From Streptomyces uncialis (lineage in GTDB: Bacteria; Actinomycetota; Actinomycetes; Streptomycetales; Streptomycetaceae): DNA of 64,000 nt. Where the stretch lies: assembly GCF_036250755.1 (NCBI RefSeq), contig NZ_CP109583.1:682001-746000 (forward strand), written 5' to 3'. The notes under the pieces are model-generated. The model searched no databases. It had not been told where the DNA came from and was given only the letters and a program-made list of their open reading frames with translations. Below are positions 8,669 through 18,000 of the stretch, in pieces. The number at the start of each line of letters is the position of its first letter. Position 1 is the stretch's first letter. The position numbers and the translations under genes were made by a program.

Positions 8669-9265
8669 TCACCAGCCATTGCCGATCTCGATGGCTCCGG
8701 TGAGGTAGCCGGTCCCGCCGGTTCCGGTGTAGATGTACAGATTCCCGTTGCCGTCATTACGGGTGATCACATCGGGATGCCCGTCACCGGTGTAGTCCGC
8801 GACACCAACGAAAGTGAAGTTCTGCCAACCGATACCGATCGGAGCACCCCCCGTCAGATAACCGGTCCCGCCGACCCCGCTGTAGACATACAGATTCCCA
8901 TTACCGTCATTACGGGCAACCACATCAGGATGCCCGTCACCGGTGTAGTCCGCGACACCAACGAAAGTGAAGTTCTGCCAACCGATACCGATCGGAGCAC
9001 CCCCCGTCAGATAACCGGTCCCGCCGACCCCGCTGTAGACATACAGATTCCCATTACCGTCATTACGGGCAACCACATCAGGATGCCCGTCACCGGTGTA
9101 GTCCGCGACACCAACAAAGGTGAAGTTCTGCCAACCGATACCGATCGGAGCACCCCCGGTGAGGTAACCCGTTCCACCAGTGCCCGAATAGACGTACAGA
9201 TTCCCGTTACCGTTGTTACGGGCGACCACATCAGGGTGACCATCACCCGTGTAATCGGCGACACC
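8669..9265 (-). repeat. 153-bp in-frame tandem repeats in the subtilase gene
   Basis: The string gacaccaacg recurs at 8801 and 8954 and in slightly changed form at 9107 and 9260, a period of 153 bp (51 codons). The units beginning at 8801 and 8954 are essentially identical at DNA level, including silent positions. The flanking copies differ slightly, and a fifth, more divergent unit lies nearer the catalytic domain. Such identity implies recent duplication or gene conversion. Confidence 0.9.
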
Positions 9266-10786
9266 GACGAAGGTGAAGTTCTGCCAGCCGATGCCGATCG
9301 GGGCACGTGTCCGAGTGCTGTGGCCGGCGCCCGCGCCGGGGAAGAGGTAGAGGATTCCGGTGGCATCGTCTCGCGCGATGGTGTCGAAGTGGCTGTCGCC
9401 GTCGTAGTCGGCGGTCCCCGCGAAGGTCCATCCGGTACCGGGGGTGTAGGGAGGTACCGCCCTGCCGACGTCGAGACGCGGCGTGCTCGCCCCGGTGTAG
9501 ACGATCGGGGTGCCGCTGGTGGCGAGGCGCGAGACCAGGCCGTCGATGCCCTCGGTGGGGTAGGCGTGCTTCAGCACGGCGAGGGCGCCGGCCACGTGCG
9601 GGGCGGCCATCGAGGTGCCGTTCTTGCCGGCGTAGGTGTTGCCGGGCACGGACGAGACGATGGAGGTGCCCGGTGCCAGCAGGTCGAGCAGCGGGCCGCG
9701 GTTGCTGAATGTGGAGAGCTGGTCGTCGTCGGTACTGGACCCCACCGTGACGGCCGAGGAAACGCACCCGGGGGCGTTGACCGCGTCGGGATAACCGTTG
9801 TTCCCCGCCGCGACGACCGTGGCGACGCCTGCGGTGAGCAGGCTGTCAATGATCATCTTGCGGGGGTCCGCAGCACAGGCGGTGGTCCAACGTCCGCTGC
9901 CGAGGGACATGTTCGCGGCGATGACGTCGGTTCCGGCCTGTTTCAGCGCCAAGACCTTCTCCAGTGCCTTGATCTGCGAGCTGGTGAAGCTCAGCACGCA
10001 CGGGCCGGCCCCGGGTCCGCAGTACTCGTCGGAGTTGAACTTGGAGAACACCTGGATGGCGATGATGTCCGCCCCGGGGGCGACGCCGCGCGCGGGGGCT
10101 CCACTGATGCCGGTTCCGTTGCCCGCGGCGATGCCGGCGACATGGGTTCCGTGGGAGCAGGCGCCGTTCAGTGTGGCGCATGTGCCTGTGTCGGCGTCGG
10201 CGCTGCCGGGGCCGTCCTGCTGGGCGGTGCCGTTGGGGCAGAGGCTGGTGGAACCGTACGTGTTGTCGTTGACGGAGAAGCACGACTCGGTCTTGACGCG
10301 GTTGGTGAGGAACGGGTGGTTGGTGGCGACGCCGGTGTCGAGGATGGCGATCGCGGTACCGGCGCCGGTCTTCCCTGCCGCGGCAGCCCTGCTGCTGCCG
10401 ATCTTGACGGTGGATTCGTCCAGCGTCGCCGGGACCGGGATGTCTTCGCTGACACCGATCACCCCCGGCTTGGAGTTCAGCTGCTGCAAGCCCGCGTGGT
10501 TCGTGCGGAGGGTGACCATCGGCACGGTGTCGTAGGAGACGAGGGTCTCGCCTGCTGCGGAGGCGGAGGCCAGGTCCGCGCGCCGGTTGGTGACGACGTT
10601 GACGCGGACGGTGCCCCCGCCTTGGGTCTTGTCGAACAGCGGCGGGTCGACCGGACCGTTCACCGCGGCGAAGGCCGGGCCGACGCCGAGCAGGGGGTCG
10701 GTATCCAGCGGTATCGCGGTGAACAGCATGGCCGCTGCCATGGCGGCGATCATGACCCGTACAGGTCTCTTCACGTATTGCTCCAT
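8669..10786 (-). CDS. Secreted S8 subtilisin-like serine protease with C-terminal FG-GAP/VCBS-type repeats
   Basis: A 705-residue exported protease. The N-terminus has basic residues (VKRPVR), a hydrophobic core (MIAAMAAAMLFTA) and an Ala-X-Ala site near residue 40. A propeptide (about 41-130) follows, then the S8 catalytic domain with D150 (AILDTG), H212 (HGTHVAG) and S392 (GTSMAAP); the oxyanion Asn is in VVAAGNNG. After the catalytic domain come five repeats with DYTGDGHPDVV-type Asp-rich loops, the last four 51 residues each and nearly identical, resembling calcium-binding FG-GAP/VCBS blades of a beta-propeller. It probably acts outside the cell on proteins or surface polymers. Its own promoter lies in the 10787-11582 gap. 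Confidence 0.92.
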   Translation of the reverse strand: MEQYVKRPVRVMIAAMAAAMLFTAIPLDTDPLLGVGPAFAAVNGPVDPPLFDKTQGGGTVRVNVVTNRRADLASASAAGETLVSYDTVPMVTLRTNHAGLQQLNSKPGVIGVSEDIPVPATLDESTVKIGSSRAAAAGKTGAGTAIAILDTGVATNHPFLTNRVKTESCFSVNDNTYGSTSLCPNGTAQQDGPGSADADTGTCATLNGACSHGTHVAGIAAGNGTGISGAPARGVAPGADIIAIQVFSKFNSDEYCGPGAGPCVLSFTSSQIKALEKVLALKQAGTDVIAANMSLGSGRWTTACAADPRKMIIDSLLTAGVATVVAAGNNGYPDAVNAPGCVSSAVTVGSSTDDDQLSTFSNRGPLLDLLAPGTSIVSSVPGNTYAGKNGTSMAAPHVAGALAVLKHAYPTEGIDGLVSRLATSGTPIVYTGASTPRLDVGRAVPPYTPGTGWTFAGTADYDGDSHFDTIARDDATGILYLFPGAGAGHSTRTRAPIGIGWQNFTFVGVADYTGDGHPDVVARNNGNGNLYVYSGTGGTGYLTGGAPIGIGWQNFTFVGVADYTGDGHPDVVARNDGNGNLYVYSGVGGTGYLTGGAPIGIGWQNFTFVGVADYTGDGHPDVVARNDGNGNLYVYSGVGGTGYLTGGAPIGIGWQNFTFVGVADYTGDGHPDVITRNDGNGNLYIYTGTGGTGYLTGAIEIGNGW

Positions 10787-11582
10787 CGAAAGGTATTGCG
10801 CGGGAGGTCGGCACAGGTGTTTCGGGTGGGAAAGGGGATCGGCAGCGGACGACCCAGTGGCCGGTGGGCAGTTTCTTCCAGCTCGGGGCGCGCGCCGGGA
10901 GTGGCGGCGAATGCCCCTGTCGGCTGCAAGGGGAGCAGCGCAATGGTCAAGTCGGCGGCGATGGGGATCGTCCCTCTACGTAAGACTCTCCAATGGGGTA
11001 ACGGGAGTTGGATCACGTGGACGATAGATCAATGGGCCTTGCTCCACAAGAGAGATTTTCGGCGTCGCCTCGCCCATCAGAATCGGAACCCGGCTATCCG
11101 CTTGCGGGGTGAGCGCGAATGGACGTCCGCCTTTGATTCAAACATTTCTGACGGCCCATCCGGCTTCCGCCGTGAGAAATCACGGTGAGTGGTGCGCGGC
11201 AGGGTGTTTCCGCACAACTATTGATCAGGAACTCCAAAGGCTCTCGTTGATCATCGAGGTGGAAATCACCGCCGCTGCCGGAAGCATCGCCTGAGACTCC
11301 AGCTCGCGGAGCCGGCAGTCGGATGCCCGCCCCTGCGACACGCCTGCCTCAGCTCTCGCCGAGCCCTGCGTACCGGCTCAGCGGGGGTTCGTCCTACCCG
11401 AAGCAGCTACGCCACACGGCTGAGCGGAGGAGCGCCGAGCAGGAGGGTTGCGGCTACGGTTCACGCGTCGGCGTGGTGATGCGGTGAGGCGCCGACGAGT
11501 GTCGGGAAGGCACACGCAGCACGGCGGCCTCAGCGCTGACGCCGCAGCACATTCATCGCCCCAGCGGTATGGAGGAGAACAC
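10787..11582. other. Divergent intergenic region, no gene seen
   Basis: Nearly 800 bp between the leftward subtilase and the rightward glutaminase. Open frames here (for example 11109-11294) are short and lack recognisable sequence. The segment 11010-11260 is less GC-rich than the average and probably holds promoters. No repeat or RNA gene was recognised. Confidence 0.5.
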
Positions 11583-12857
11583 ATGCGGTCGGTCATTCCC
11601 GACTATCTGACCGAGGCTCTCGGAGATGTCGAGCCGGACACTGCTGGACAGCTGGCGGACTACATCCCTGAGCTTGCGGCAGCGGACCCTGAGCGCCTCG
11701 GCGCGGTCTTCGCCACGCCTGACGGGGAGGTCTACGGTGCCGGCGACATCGATACCGAGTTCACGATCCAATCGATCTCCAAGCCGTTCGCGTACGCGCT
11801 GGCACTGGCTGATCGCGACTTCGGCCCTGTGCTCGCCAAAGTCGGTGTCGAGCCGTCGGGAGAGGCGTTCAACCAGATCTCCCTCGAAAGTGATACCGGG
11901 CGCCCTTTCAATCCGATGATCAACGCCGGTGCGATCACCACCCACTCGCTGGCCGGTTCGGAGGGCATGAATCCGGCGGAGCGCGTGGAGCGCGTGGTCC
12001 GCGGCCTTTCGGCATTCGCCGGTCGTCCGCTGAGGATCGATGAGGCGGTGTGCGTGTCGGAGATGGAGCACGCGCACCGCAACCTCGCCATCGCGTACAT
12101 GCTCCGTGGCTACGGCATCCTCACCGAGGACCCCAGGGCCGTTGTCGAGGGCTACATCCGTCAGTGCTCCGTGCTGGTCACCGCGCGAGATCTGGCCATG
12201 ATGGCCGCCACTTTGGCCAATCGCGGCGTCAATCCCCTCTCGGGTGAGCGAGTGGTACGCGAACCGGTGGTGCGTCAGGTGCTGAGTGTCATGTCCACCT
12301 GTGGGATGTATGACGCGGCCGGTGACTGGGCGACCCAGGTCGGCATTCCGGCGAAGAGTGGCGTGGCCGGGGGCCTGATCGGGGCGCTCCCCGGCCAGAT
12401 CGGCATCGCCACGTTCTCACCACGACTGGACGCCCACGGGAACAGCGTTCGCGGGGTTTCGCTGTTCGAGCGGTTCTCCTCCGACATGGGTCTGCATGTG
12501 ATGGAGGTGCCGGCCGCCGCGCGTGCCATCGTGCGGTCCAACCACGTCACCGGCATCGGACCGAATGCGGTCCGGGTCCTCCAACTGCAAGGCGGGATCG
12601 GCTTCGCCGGAGCCGAGAGAGTCGTCCGGGAAGCCGTGAGCACCGCCCCCGCGGAAGTCAGGGTGGTTCTGGACCTCACGATGGTCTATTCGATCGATGA
12701 CGTGGCACGGCGCATGTTGCTGGAGGTCGTGCGTCGGCTCACGCTGGACGGTCACGAGGTCTACCTCGTCGACCCGGAATCGATCATGCCCGATCCCGAC
12801 CCCGGCGACGGCGGCAAGGTCACCGTCGTAGGAGATATGGGGCAAGCCATGATCTGA
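11583..12857 (+). CDS. glsA: Glutaminase A with C-terminal STAS-like domain
   Basis: A 424-residue protein. Residues about 1-310 are a serine-dependent glutaminase (beta-lactamase-like fold) that hydrolyses glutamine to glutamate and ammonia. The SxxK motif is in QSISKPF; FNQISLESDTGRPFNPMINAGA, AHRNLAIAYML and SGVAGGLIGALPG are family hallmarks. Residues about 325-424 (LQLQGGIGFAGAE, VVLDLTMVYSIDD, LVDPES) look like a STAS regulatory domain, an arrangement known for some actinobacterial enzymes. ATG 11583 is preferred over upstream in-frame starts because GGAGGA lies just before it and the family N-terminus begins there. It is monocistronic and not obviously linked to the neighbouring cluster, although it could supply ammonia. 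Confidence 0.9.
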   Translation: MRSVIPDYLTEALGDVEPDTAGQLADYIPELAAADPERLGAVFATPDGEVYGAGDIDTEFTIQSISKPFAYALALADRDFGPVLAKVGVEPSGEAFNQISLESDTGRPFNPMINAGAITTHSLAGSEGMNPAERVERVVRGLSAFAGRPLRIDEAVCVSEMEHAHRNLAIAYMLRGYGILTEDPRAVVEGYIRQCSVLVTARDLAMMAATLANRGVNPLSGERVVREPVVRQVLSVMSTCGMYDAAGDWATQVGIPAKSGVAGGLIGALPGQIGIATFSPRLDAHGNSVRGVSLFERFSSDMGLHVMEVPAAARAIVRSNHVTGIGPNAVRVLQLQGGIGFAGAERVVREAVSTAPAEVRVVLDLTMVYSIDDVARRMLLEVVRRLTLDGHEVYLVDPESIMPDPDPGDGGKVTVVGDMGQAMI

Positions 12858-12872
12858 CCGCACCAGGCGGTC
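12856..12872. terminator. Short hairpin between convergent genes
   Basis: GACCGC pairs with GCGGTC around a 5-nt loop, directly at the glutaminase stop and facing the end of the P450 gene. A modest 6-bp stem; placement between convergent genes is the main support. Confidence 0.4.
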
Positions 12873-12929
12873 CGGCGCGGGAGCCGTCCGTCGAACCGTC
12901 CAGCCCCGTCCGGACAGACCCTGAGGGCC

Positions 12930-14111
12930 CTACCGCTTGGTCAAGTTCCCGCGATCCGTCGTGTCCCCCAGCGGAGACGAGGTCATCGGCTCCTGGGGGG
13001 TGAAGGTGACCGGGAGGGCCTGGGGGCCGCGGAAGGTCGGGGCGTAGCCCCAGTCGACCTCGTCGCCCGGGATGTCCAGGGTCAGGTCCGGCAGGCGGTC
13101 GAAGAGCGTGGTGATCGCGATCTCCGTCTCCAGCTTCACCAGATGGCTGCCCAGGCAGGTGTGCACGCCGTGGCCGAACGCCAGGTGCGGGCGGGCATCG
13201 CGGGTGAGGTCCAGGGCGTCGGGGTCGGGGAACCGGTCCGGGTCGCGGTTCGCCGCCGCCAGCGACAGCAGCACCACGTCGCCCTCTCCCACGCGGGCGT
13301 CCGCGATCGTCATGTCCTCGCCCGCGTACCGGTACTCCGCCACGTGCGACGGCGAGTCCAGGCGCAGCAGCTCGTTGATCGCCTGGGACCAGTCGATGTC
13401 GCCGCCGAGCAGGGCGGCTCGCCGGCCGGGGTGGCCGAGCAGGCGCAGGACGGTGGTGCCGAGGAACTGGATCGTGGTGATGTGACCGGCGCCGATCAGC
13501 GTCATGACCATCACCTCCAGCTCGTCCCCGGTCAGCGCGCCCGACTCGATCAACCGGGTCGGCAGGTCGTCCCCCGGGTGCGCTCGTTTGTAGGCCACCA
13601 GCTTCCGGACGTAGCCGAGCAGCTCGGCCAGCTTCGCCTCGTCACGCGGCTGCTGGAACTTCGCGCGGTACCACATGTCGAGCACGTCGGCGGCGGGCGC
13701 GCGCTCGGCTTCCGGGACGCCGAGCAGGTCGTGCATGACGGCGACCGGGATCTGCCGGGTGTACTCGGCGACGAGGTCCGCGTGCCCCCGCCCGGCGAAC
13801 GACTCGACGGCGTGCGCGCAGGTCCGGGCGGTGCGATCACGCAGGCGGGACACCGCGGCGGGGGTGAACGCCGCGGCGATGAGCCGGCGCAGCCTGGCGT
13901 GTCCGGGTTCGTCCAGATTGGACAGACCGGGCGGGTGCGGGTCGGGGTTGACCGGGGCGCCGCTGCCCAGGCGGCGGTCCGCCAGGCAGGCGCGGACGTC
14001 GTCGTACCGGGTCACCAGCCACATCCGGCCCTGGACGTGCGGGCCGTCGACGGGGCAGACCGGGTCGTGCTCGCGCAACCAGTCGTAGCCCGGGTACGGG
14101 TCGGCGGTCAC
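12930..14111 (-). CDS. Cytochrome P450
   Basis: A 393-residue soluble bacterial P450, normal length. It has ExxR at E247-R250, the heme loop FGHGVHTCLG with the cysteine ligand C319, and the I-helix AGHITT at 208-213. In most P450s the I-helix reads (A/G)Gx(D/E)T; here the acid is Ile, which may alter oxygen activation. The GTG start at 14111 overlaps the methyltransferase stop by 4 nt and gives the usual P450 length; the longer upstream open frame reads as an Arg/Pro-rich shadow. It is the last gene of the NRPS operon, so it probably oxidises the peptide, a carrier-bound residue or the released product. A short Thr/Ser-rich tail follows the final strand. Confidence 0.92.
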   Translation of the reverse strand: MTADPYPGYDWLREHDPVCPVDGPHVQGRMWLVTRYDDVRACLADRRLGSGAPVNPDPHPPGLSNLDEPGHARLRRLIAAAFTPAAVSRLRDRTARTCAHAVESFAGRGHADLVAEYTRQIPVAVMHDLLGVPEAERAPAADVLDMWYRAKFQQPRDEAKLAELLGYVRKLVAYKRAHPGDDLPTRLIESGALTGDELEVMVMTLIGAGHITTIQFLGTTVLRLLGHPGRRAALLGGDIDWSQAINELLRLDSPSHVAEYRYAGEDMTIADARVGEGDVVLLSLAAANRDPDRFPDPDALDLTRDARPHLAFGHGVHTCLGSHLVKLETEIAITTLFDRLPDLTLDIPGDEVDWGYAPTFRGPQALPVTFTPQEPMTSSPLGDTTDRGNLTKR

Positions 14112-15091
14112 GACGGCCGACCGGCGATCAGCAGTTTCTCCAGCGGGGACGCGGCGAGCGGCACGACCCGCGACTCGGTGAGCCCTGCCTCGCCCAGCCA
14201 TGCCGCGAGGTCGGTGTAGCGGTGCACGCCGCCGCCGTGGCCCTGCCACAGGGTCAGGTCGAACATGGCGAGGAACCCGGCCGCGGCCGGACCCAGCCCG
14301 GCCGGTGGTTCCCGGTCGTGGTCGAGGATGACGATGCTTCCCGTGGGGGACAACGATTTCGCCGCGCGCTGGAACAGCTCGCGGCATTCCTCGGGGCGGT
14401 GGCCGTGCAGGACGTTGAACAGCAGCACCAGGTCGTGCCCGGAACCCAGGTCGTCGGTGAGGTAGTCCCCTGCCTGCGCCGTCACCCGGTCCCGCGGGGC
14501 GTCTTCGCGCAGGGCGGTGATCGTCTCGGGCAGGTCGAACACGGTGACCCGGACGTCCGGACGACGGCGGCACAGTTCGACGGTGTGGTCGCCGTGGCCG
14601 CCCCCGATGTCCAGGACGGTCGCCGCGGGAGGCAGCGCGGCGGCGATGTCATCGGCAAGGGCCACGGCGGCGCCGGCGAGCATCCGGCGCAGGCGGCCCG
14701 CGAGGGCGGGGCGCTCGCTCAGCCAGGTGTAGAAGCCGCGGCGGGGTGTGCCGGTGCGGATGGTGTCCTCGATGTCGGCCCACTGCTCGAACAGGGTCTC
14801 GTACCAGAACAGTTCGGCGTCCTCCGAGCCGGGCTTCGCGGCGGTCGTGACCCCGGCCTCGTCGTGGCGCAGGTAGCCGAAGGCCACCAGGATGTTCACC
14901 AGGCTGCGCGTCCCGGCCGGGGTCCCGCCGATCCTGGTGGCCAGCTCCTCGACGGACAGCGGGCCGGTTTCCAGCGCGGTGAACACCCCGAGCCGGACAC
15001 CGGCGATCATGGCCCGGTACCCGGCCGCGCCGAGCCGGTCCAGTACCGGAGCCGGGACACCAGAGGATTGTTCGGGCAATGGCATGATCAT
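14108..15091 (-). CDS. SAM-dependent methyltransferase with N-terminal winged-helix dimerisation domain
   Basis: About 327 residues, typical of small-molecule O-methyltransferases of the acetylserotonin O-methyltransferase/hydroxyneurosporene type. Residues about 15-90 form the helical dimerisation region (AGYRAMIAGVRLGVFTALE, SVEELATRIGG). The SAM-binding motif follows (TVLDIGGGHGDHTVEL), then VFDLPE and NVLHGH, where the catalytic His is normally found. The substrate is probably a phenolic or other hydroxyl group. The ATG at 15091 overlaps the NRPS stop (ATGA); a second ATG at 15085 has better spacing from GGAAG and is an alternative. Its place between the NRPS and the P450 fits a tailoring role, for instance on a hydroxylated aromatic residue. 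Confidence 0.85.
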   Translation of the reverse strand: MIMPLPEQSSGVPAPVLDRLGAAGYRAMIAGVRLGVFTALETGPLSVEELATRIGGTPAGTRSLVNILVAFGYLRHDEAGVTTAAKPGSEDAELFWYETLFEQWADIEDTIRTGTPRRGFYTWLSERPALAGRLRRMLAGAAVALADDIAAALPPAATVLDIGGGHGDHTVELCRRRPDVRVTVFDLPETITALREDAPRDRVTAQAGDYLTDDLGSGHDLVLLFNVLHGHRPEECRELFQRAAKSLSPTGSIVILDHDREPPAGLGPAAAGFLAMFDLTLWQGHGGGVHRYTDLAAWLGEAGLTESRVVPLAASPLEKLLIAGRPS

Positions 15092-18000
15092 CCACTTCCG
15101 GAAAGCGCGCCGGCACCGGTGAGGAAGTCCAGGTGCCTGCGCAGCATTCGCTCGTTGGCCGGGGGGAACCCCACCCCCGCCCCGGCCGCGGCGGCCCAGG
15201 TGCGGGAGCAGTCGAACCGCGGGTGCGGGCGGGGGCGTTCGGGCAGGGAGAAGGCGAGCGGGGCGAAGGGCCCGGCCGGGTCGGCGAGCATCCGCTCCCG
15301 CCATCGGTGGTACGGCACCACCTCGGTCGGGTGACCGGCCGAGGTGAGGGTGGCGGCGAGGGCGGCACGGGTGAGGCCGCCGTCGCCGTGGTAGTGGTGG
15401 TCCCGACCGAGGTGGTCCGGGACCTGTGAGAGCGCGACGACCGCCGCGGCCACCGTGTCCACGGGGACCATGTCCAGCACCTCGGCGGTGTCCGGGACGG
15501 CGCCCGCGGCGACGCATCCGGTGATCCAGCGGCTGAACGCGGAGCGCGGGTCGGCGGCGCCGGTGGCGGTGTCGCCGACGATGGCCGCGATGCGGTGGAT
15601 CGAGACGGACAGGCCGTGGCCGCGGGCGGCGGCGGCCATGGCGTCGGCCACCCATTTGCTGAGGTCGTAGCCGCTGGTGAGACCGCTCGGGTCGGTGGGG
15701 GCGTCGTCCTCGGTGACGACACGGCCGTCGTAGGCGTCCCCGAGGAAGACACCGAGGGTGGAGATCAGGTGCAGCGGGGCGCCGCTGTCACCGGCCAGGC
15801 GCAGGATCGCGGCGGTGGCGTCGACGTGGGCGGGTTTGAGGGCGTTGTAGGGCGCGGCGAAGTGCGGCACGGCGGCGTTGTGGTAGATCGCGTCCACGGT
15901 CGTGAGGGTGTCGTGGTCCTCCGTGGACAGGCCGAGGCCGGGTTCGGACAGGTCGCCGGGGACCGGGATCACGCGGTCGGTGACCGGCAGCCGGCCGATC
16001 GAGCCCTGGCGGACGAGGCAGTGGATCCGGGCGTCGGTCCGGGCCAGGAGCTGGCCGAGGAGGTGGCGGCCGAGGAAGCCGGTGGCGCCGGTGAGCAGGA
16101 TCCGGCGCGGCGTGCCGGCCGAGGGGGCGCCGGGTGGTTGGACGGCGCGGAGACGGATCTCGGGTGGGGGGACGGCGTCGGCGCGCAACCGGTCGAGCGT
16201 GGGCAGGTCCGCCGAGGCACCGTCGTCGATGGCTGCCGCGAACGCCGCCACGGTGGGGGCGGTGAACAGTGTGCGCATCGGCACCGTGACGCCGAGGCGT
16301 TCGCGGACGGCGGCGAGGACGTGGGCGGCGATGAGCGAGTGCCCGCCGATGGCGAAGAAATCCGCGGTGCGGTCCACGTCGGGCCGGTCGAGGACGGTGG
16401 CCCAGATGGCGGCGACGGCCCGCTCGGTGGCGGTCCGGGGCGGATCCGCCGGGGCGGAGGGGGTGGTGGGGGGGTCGGGGAGGGCGGTGTTGTCGACCTT
16501 GCCGGTGCTTGTGGTGGGCAGGGCGTCGAGGACGACGACGGTGTCCGGCACGAGATGCGCGGGCAGGCGGTCGGCGCAGAAGGCGCGCAGGCCGGAAGCG
16601 TCCGGGACGGCGACCCGCGCGTCGGGGGTGGTCGGATCGGGTGCGTTCCGGGTGGGTGCGGTCGAGGCCGGGGCGCCGACGTAGCCGATGAGGCGGTCGC
16701 CCCTGGCCACCACCACGGCCTCCGCGACGGCCGGGTGCGCGGCGAGCACGGCCGCCACCTCCCCCGGCTCCACCCGGTTGCCGCGGATCTTGACCTGGTC
16801 GTCGGCCCGGCCGACGAACTCGAACGTGCCGTGCGGGTTCAGCCTCGCGAGGTCGCCGGTCCGGTACATGCGGGCGCCGGGGTGGGCGCCGTACGGGTCG
16901 GCGAAGAACGCCGCGGCGGTCGCGGCCGGGCTTCCCCGGTACCCCCGGGCGGGCGCCAGCCCTCCGATGTAGACCTCACCGACCACGCCGACGGGCACCC
17001 GGCGCAGAGCCCGGTCGAGAAGGTGGACGCGGACGTGTCGCAGCGGGCGGCCGATCGGCAGCCGGGTAGGGTGCTCGCTGCCGTCGACGGTGCGGTGGCT
17101 GGTCGCGCAGACGGTGGCTTCCGTCGGGCCGTAGTGGTTGTGGAGGGGAATGCCGTGCTTCGCCCACGCGCGGACGGTCGCCGCCGGGACGATGTCGCCG
17201 CCGACCATCATGAGCTCCAACGGGAGGCGTTTCCCGGCGAGATCGGCCACCCAGCGCTGCCAGAGGGGAGCCGCCGTGTCCACCGCGGTCAGTCGGTGCT
17301 CGACGCAGAGGCCGAGGAGGTCCGGTCCGGTGAGGCTCCCTGGGTCGGGGTGGATGACCAGGGTGGCCCCGGCCGCGAGGACCGGGAAGATGTCGCCGAA
17401 CGCGGCGTCGAAGTGCGGGGGCGGGACCATGAGGAGGCGGTGCGCGGCGGTGAGGCCGTGTTCGGCGATGAACGCGGTGGTGAGGTTGAGGAGGGTGTCG
17501 TGCTGTACTTCGACGCCCTTGGGTTCGCCGGTGGAGCCGGAGGTGTGGACGACGTAGGCGAGTTGGGACGGGTGGATGGGCGTGGGTTCGTGGTGGCCGG
17601 TGGCGGGGAGCGCGTCGCGGGTCAGCACGGTCCTCGCGCCGCTGGCGGTGATCAGGGCCTGTCGGCGGGAGAGCGGCTGGGCGGGGTCGACGGGGACGAA
17701 GCATCCGCCCGCCTTGAGCACGCCGAGGATCGCGACGATCGCGTCGGCGCTGGACGGGATGGCGACCGCGACCGGGTCCTCGCTCCGGATGCCTGCCTCG
17801 CGCAGGTGGCGGGCGACGGCTGAGGATCGGCGGTCCAGGTCGCGGTAGGTGAGGGGCGCGGCGGCGAGGTCGAGGACGGCGGTGGCGTCAGGGGTCCGGG
17901 CGGTGCGGGCCGCGATCAGGTCCACCACGGTCGTGGCGGCCGGTCGGGTGCGGACGGCCGGGCCGGTGGACGGTGTGTCCGGTCCGCCGGGGGAGGCGGG

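Noticed and set aside
8669..9265. CRISPR array
   Set aside because: Repeats are 153-bp in-frame coding units without spacers.
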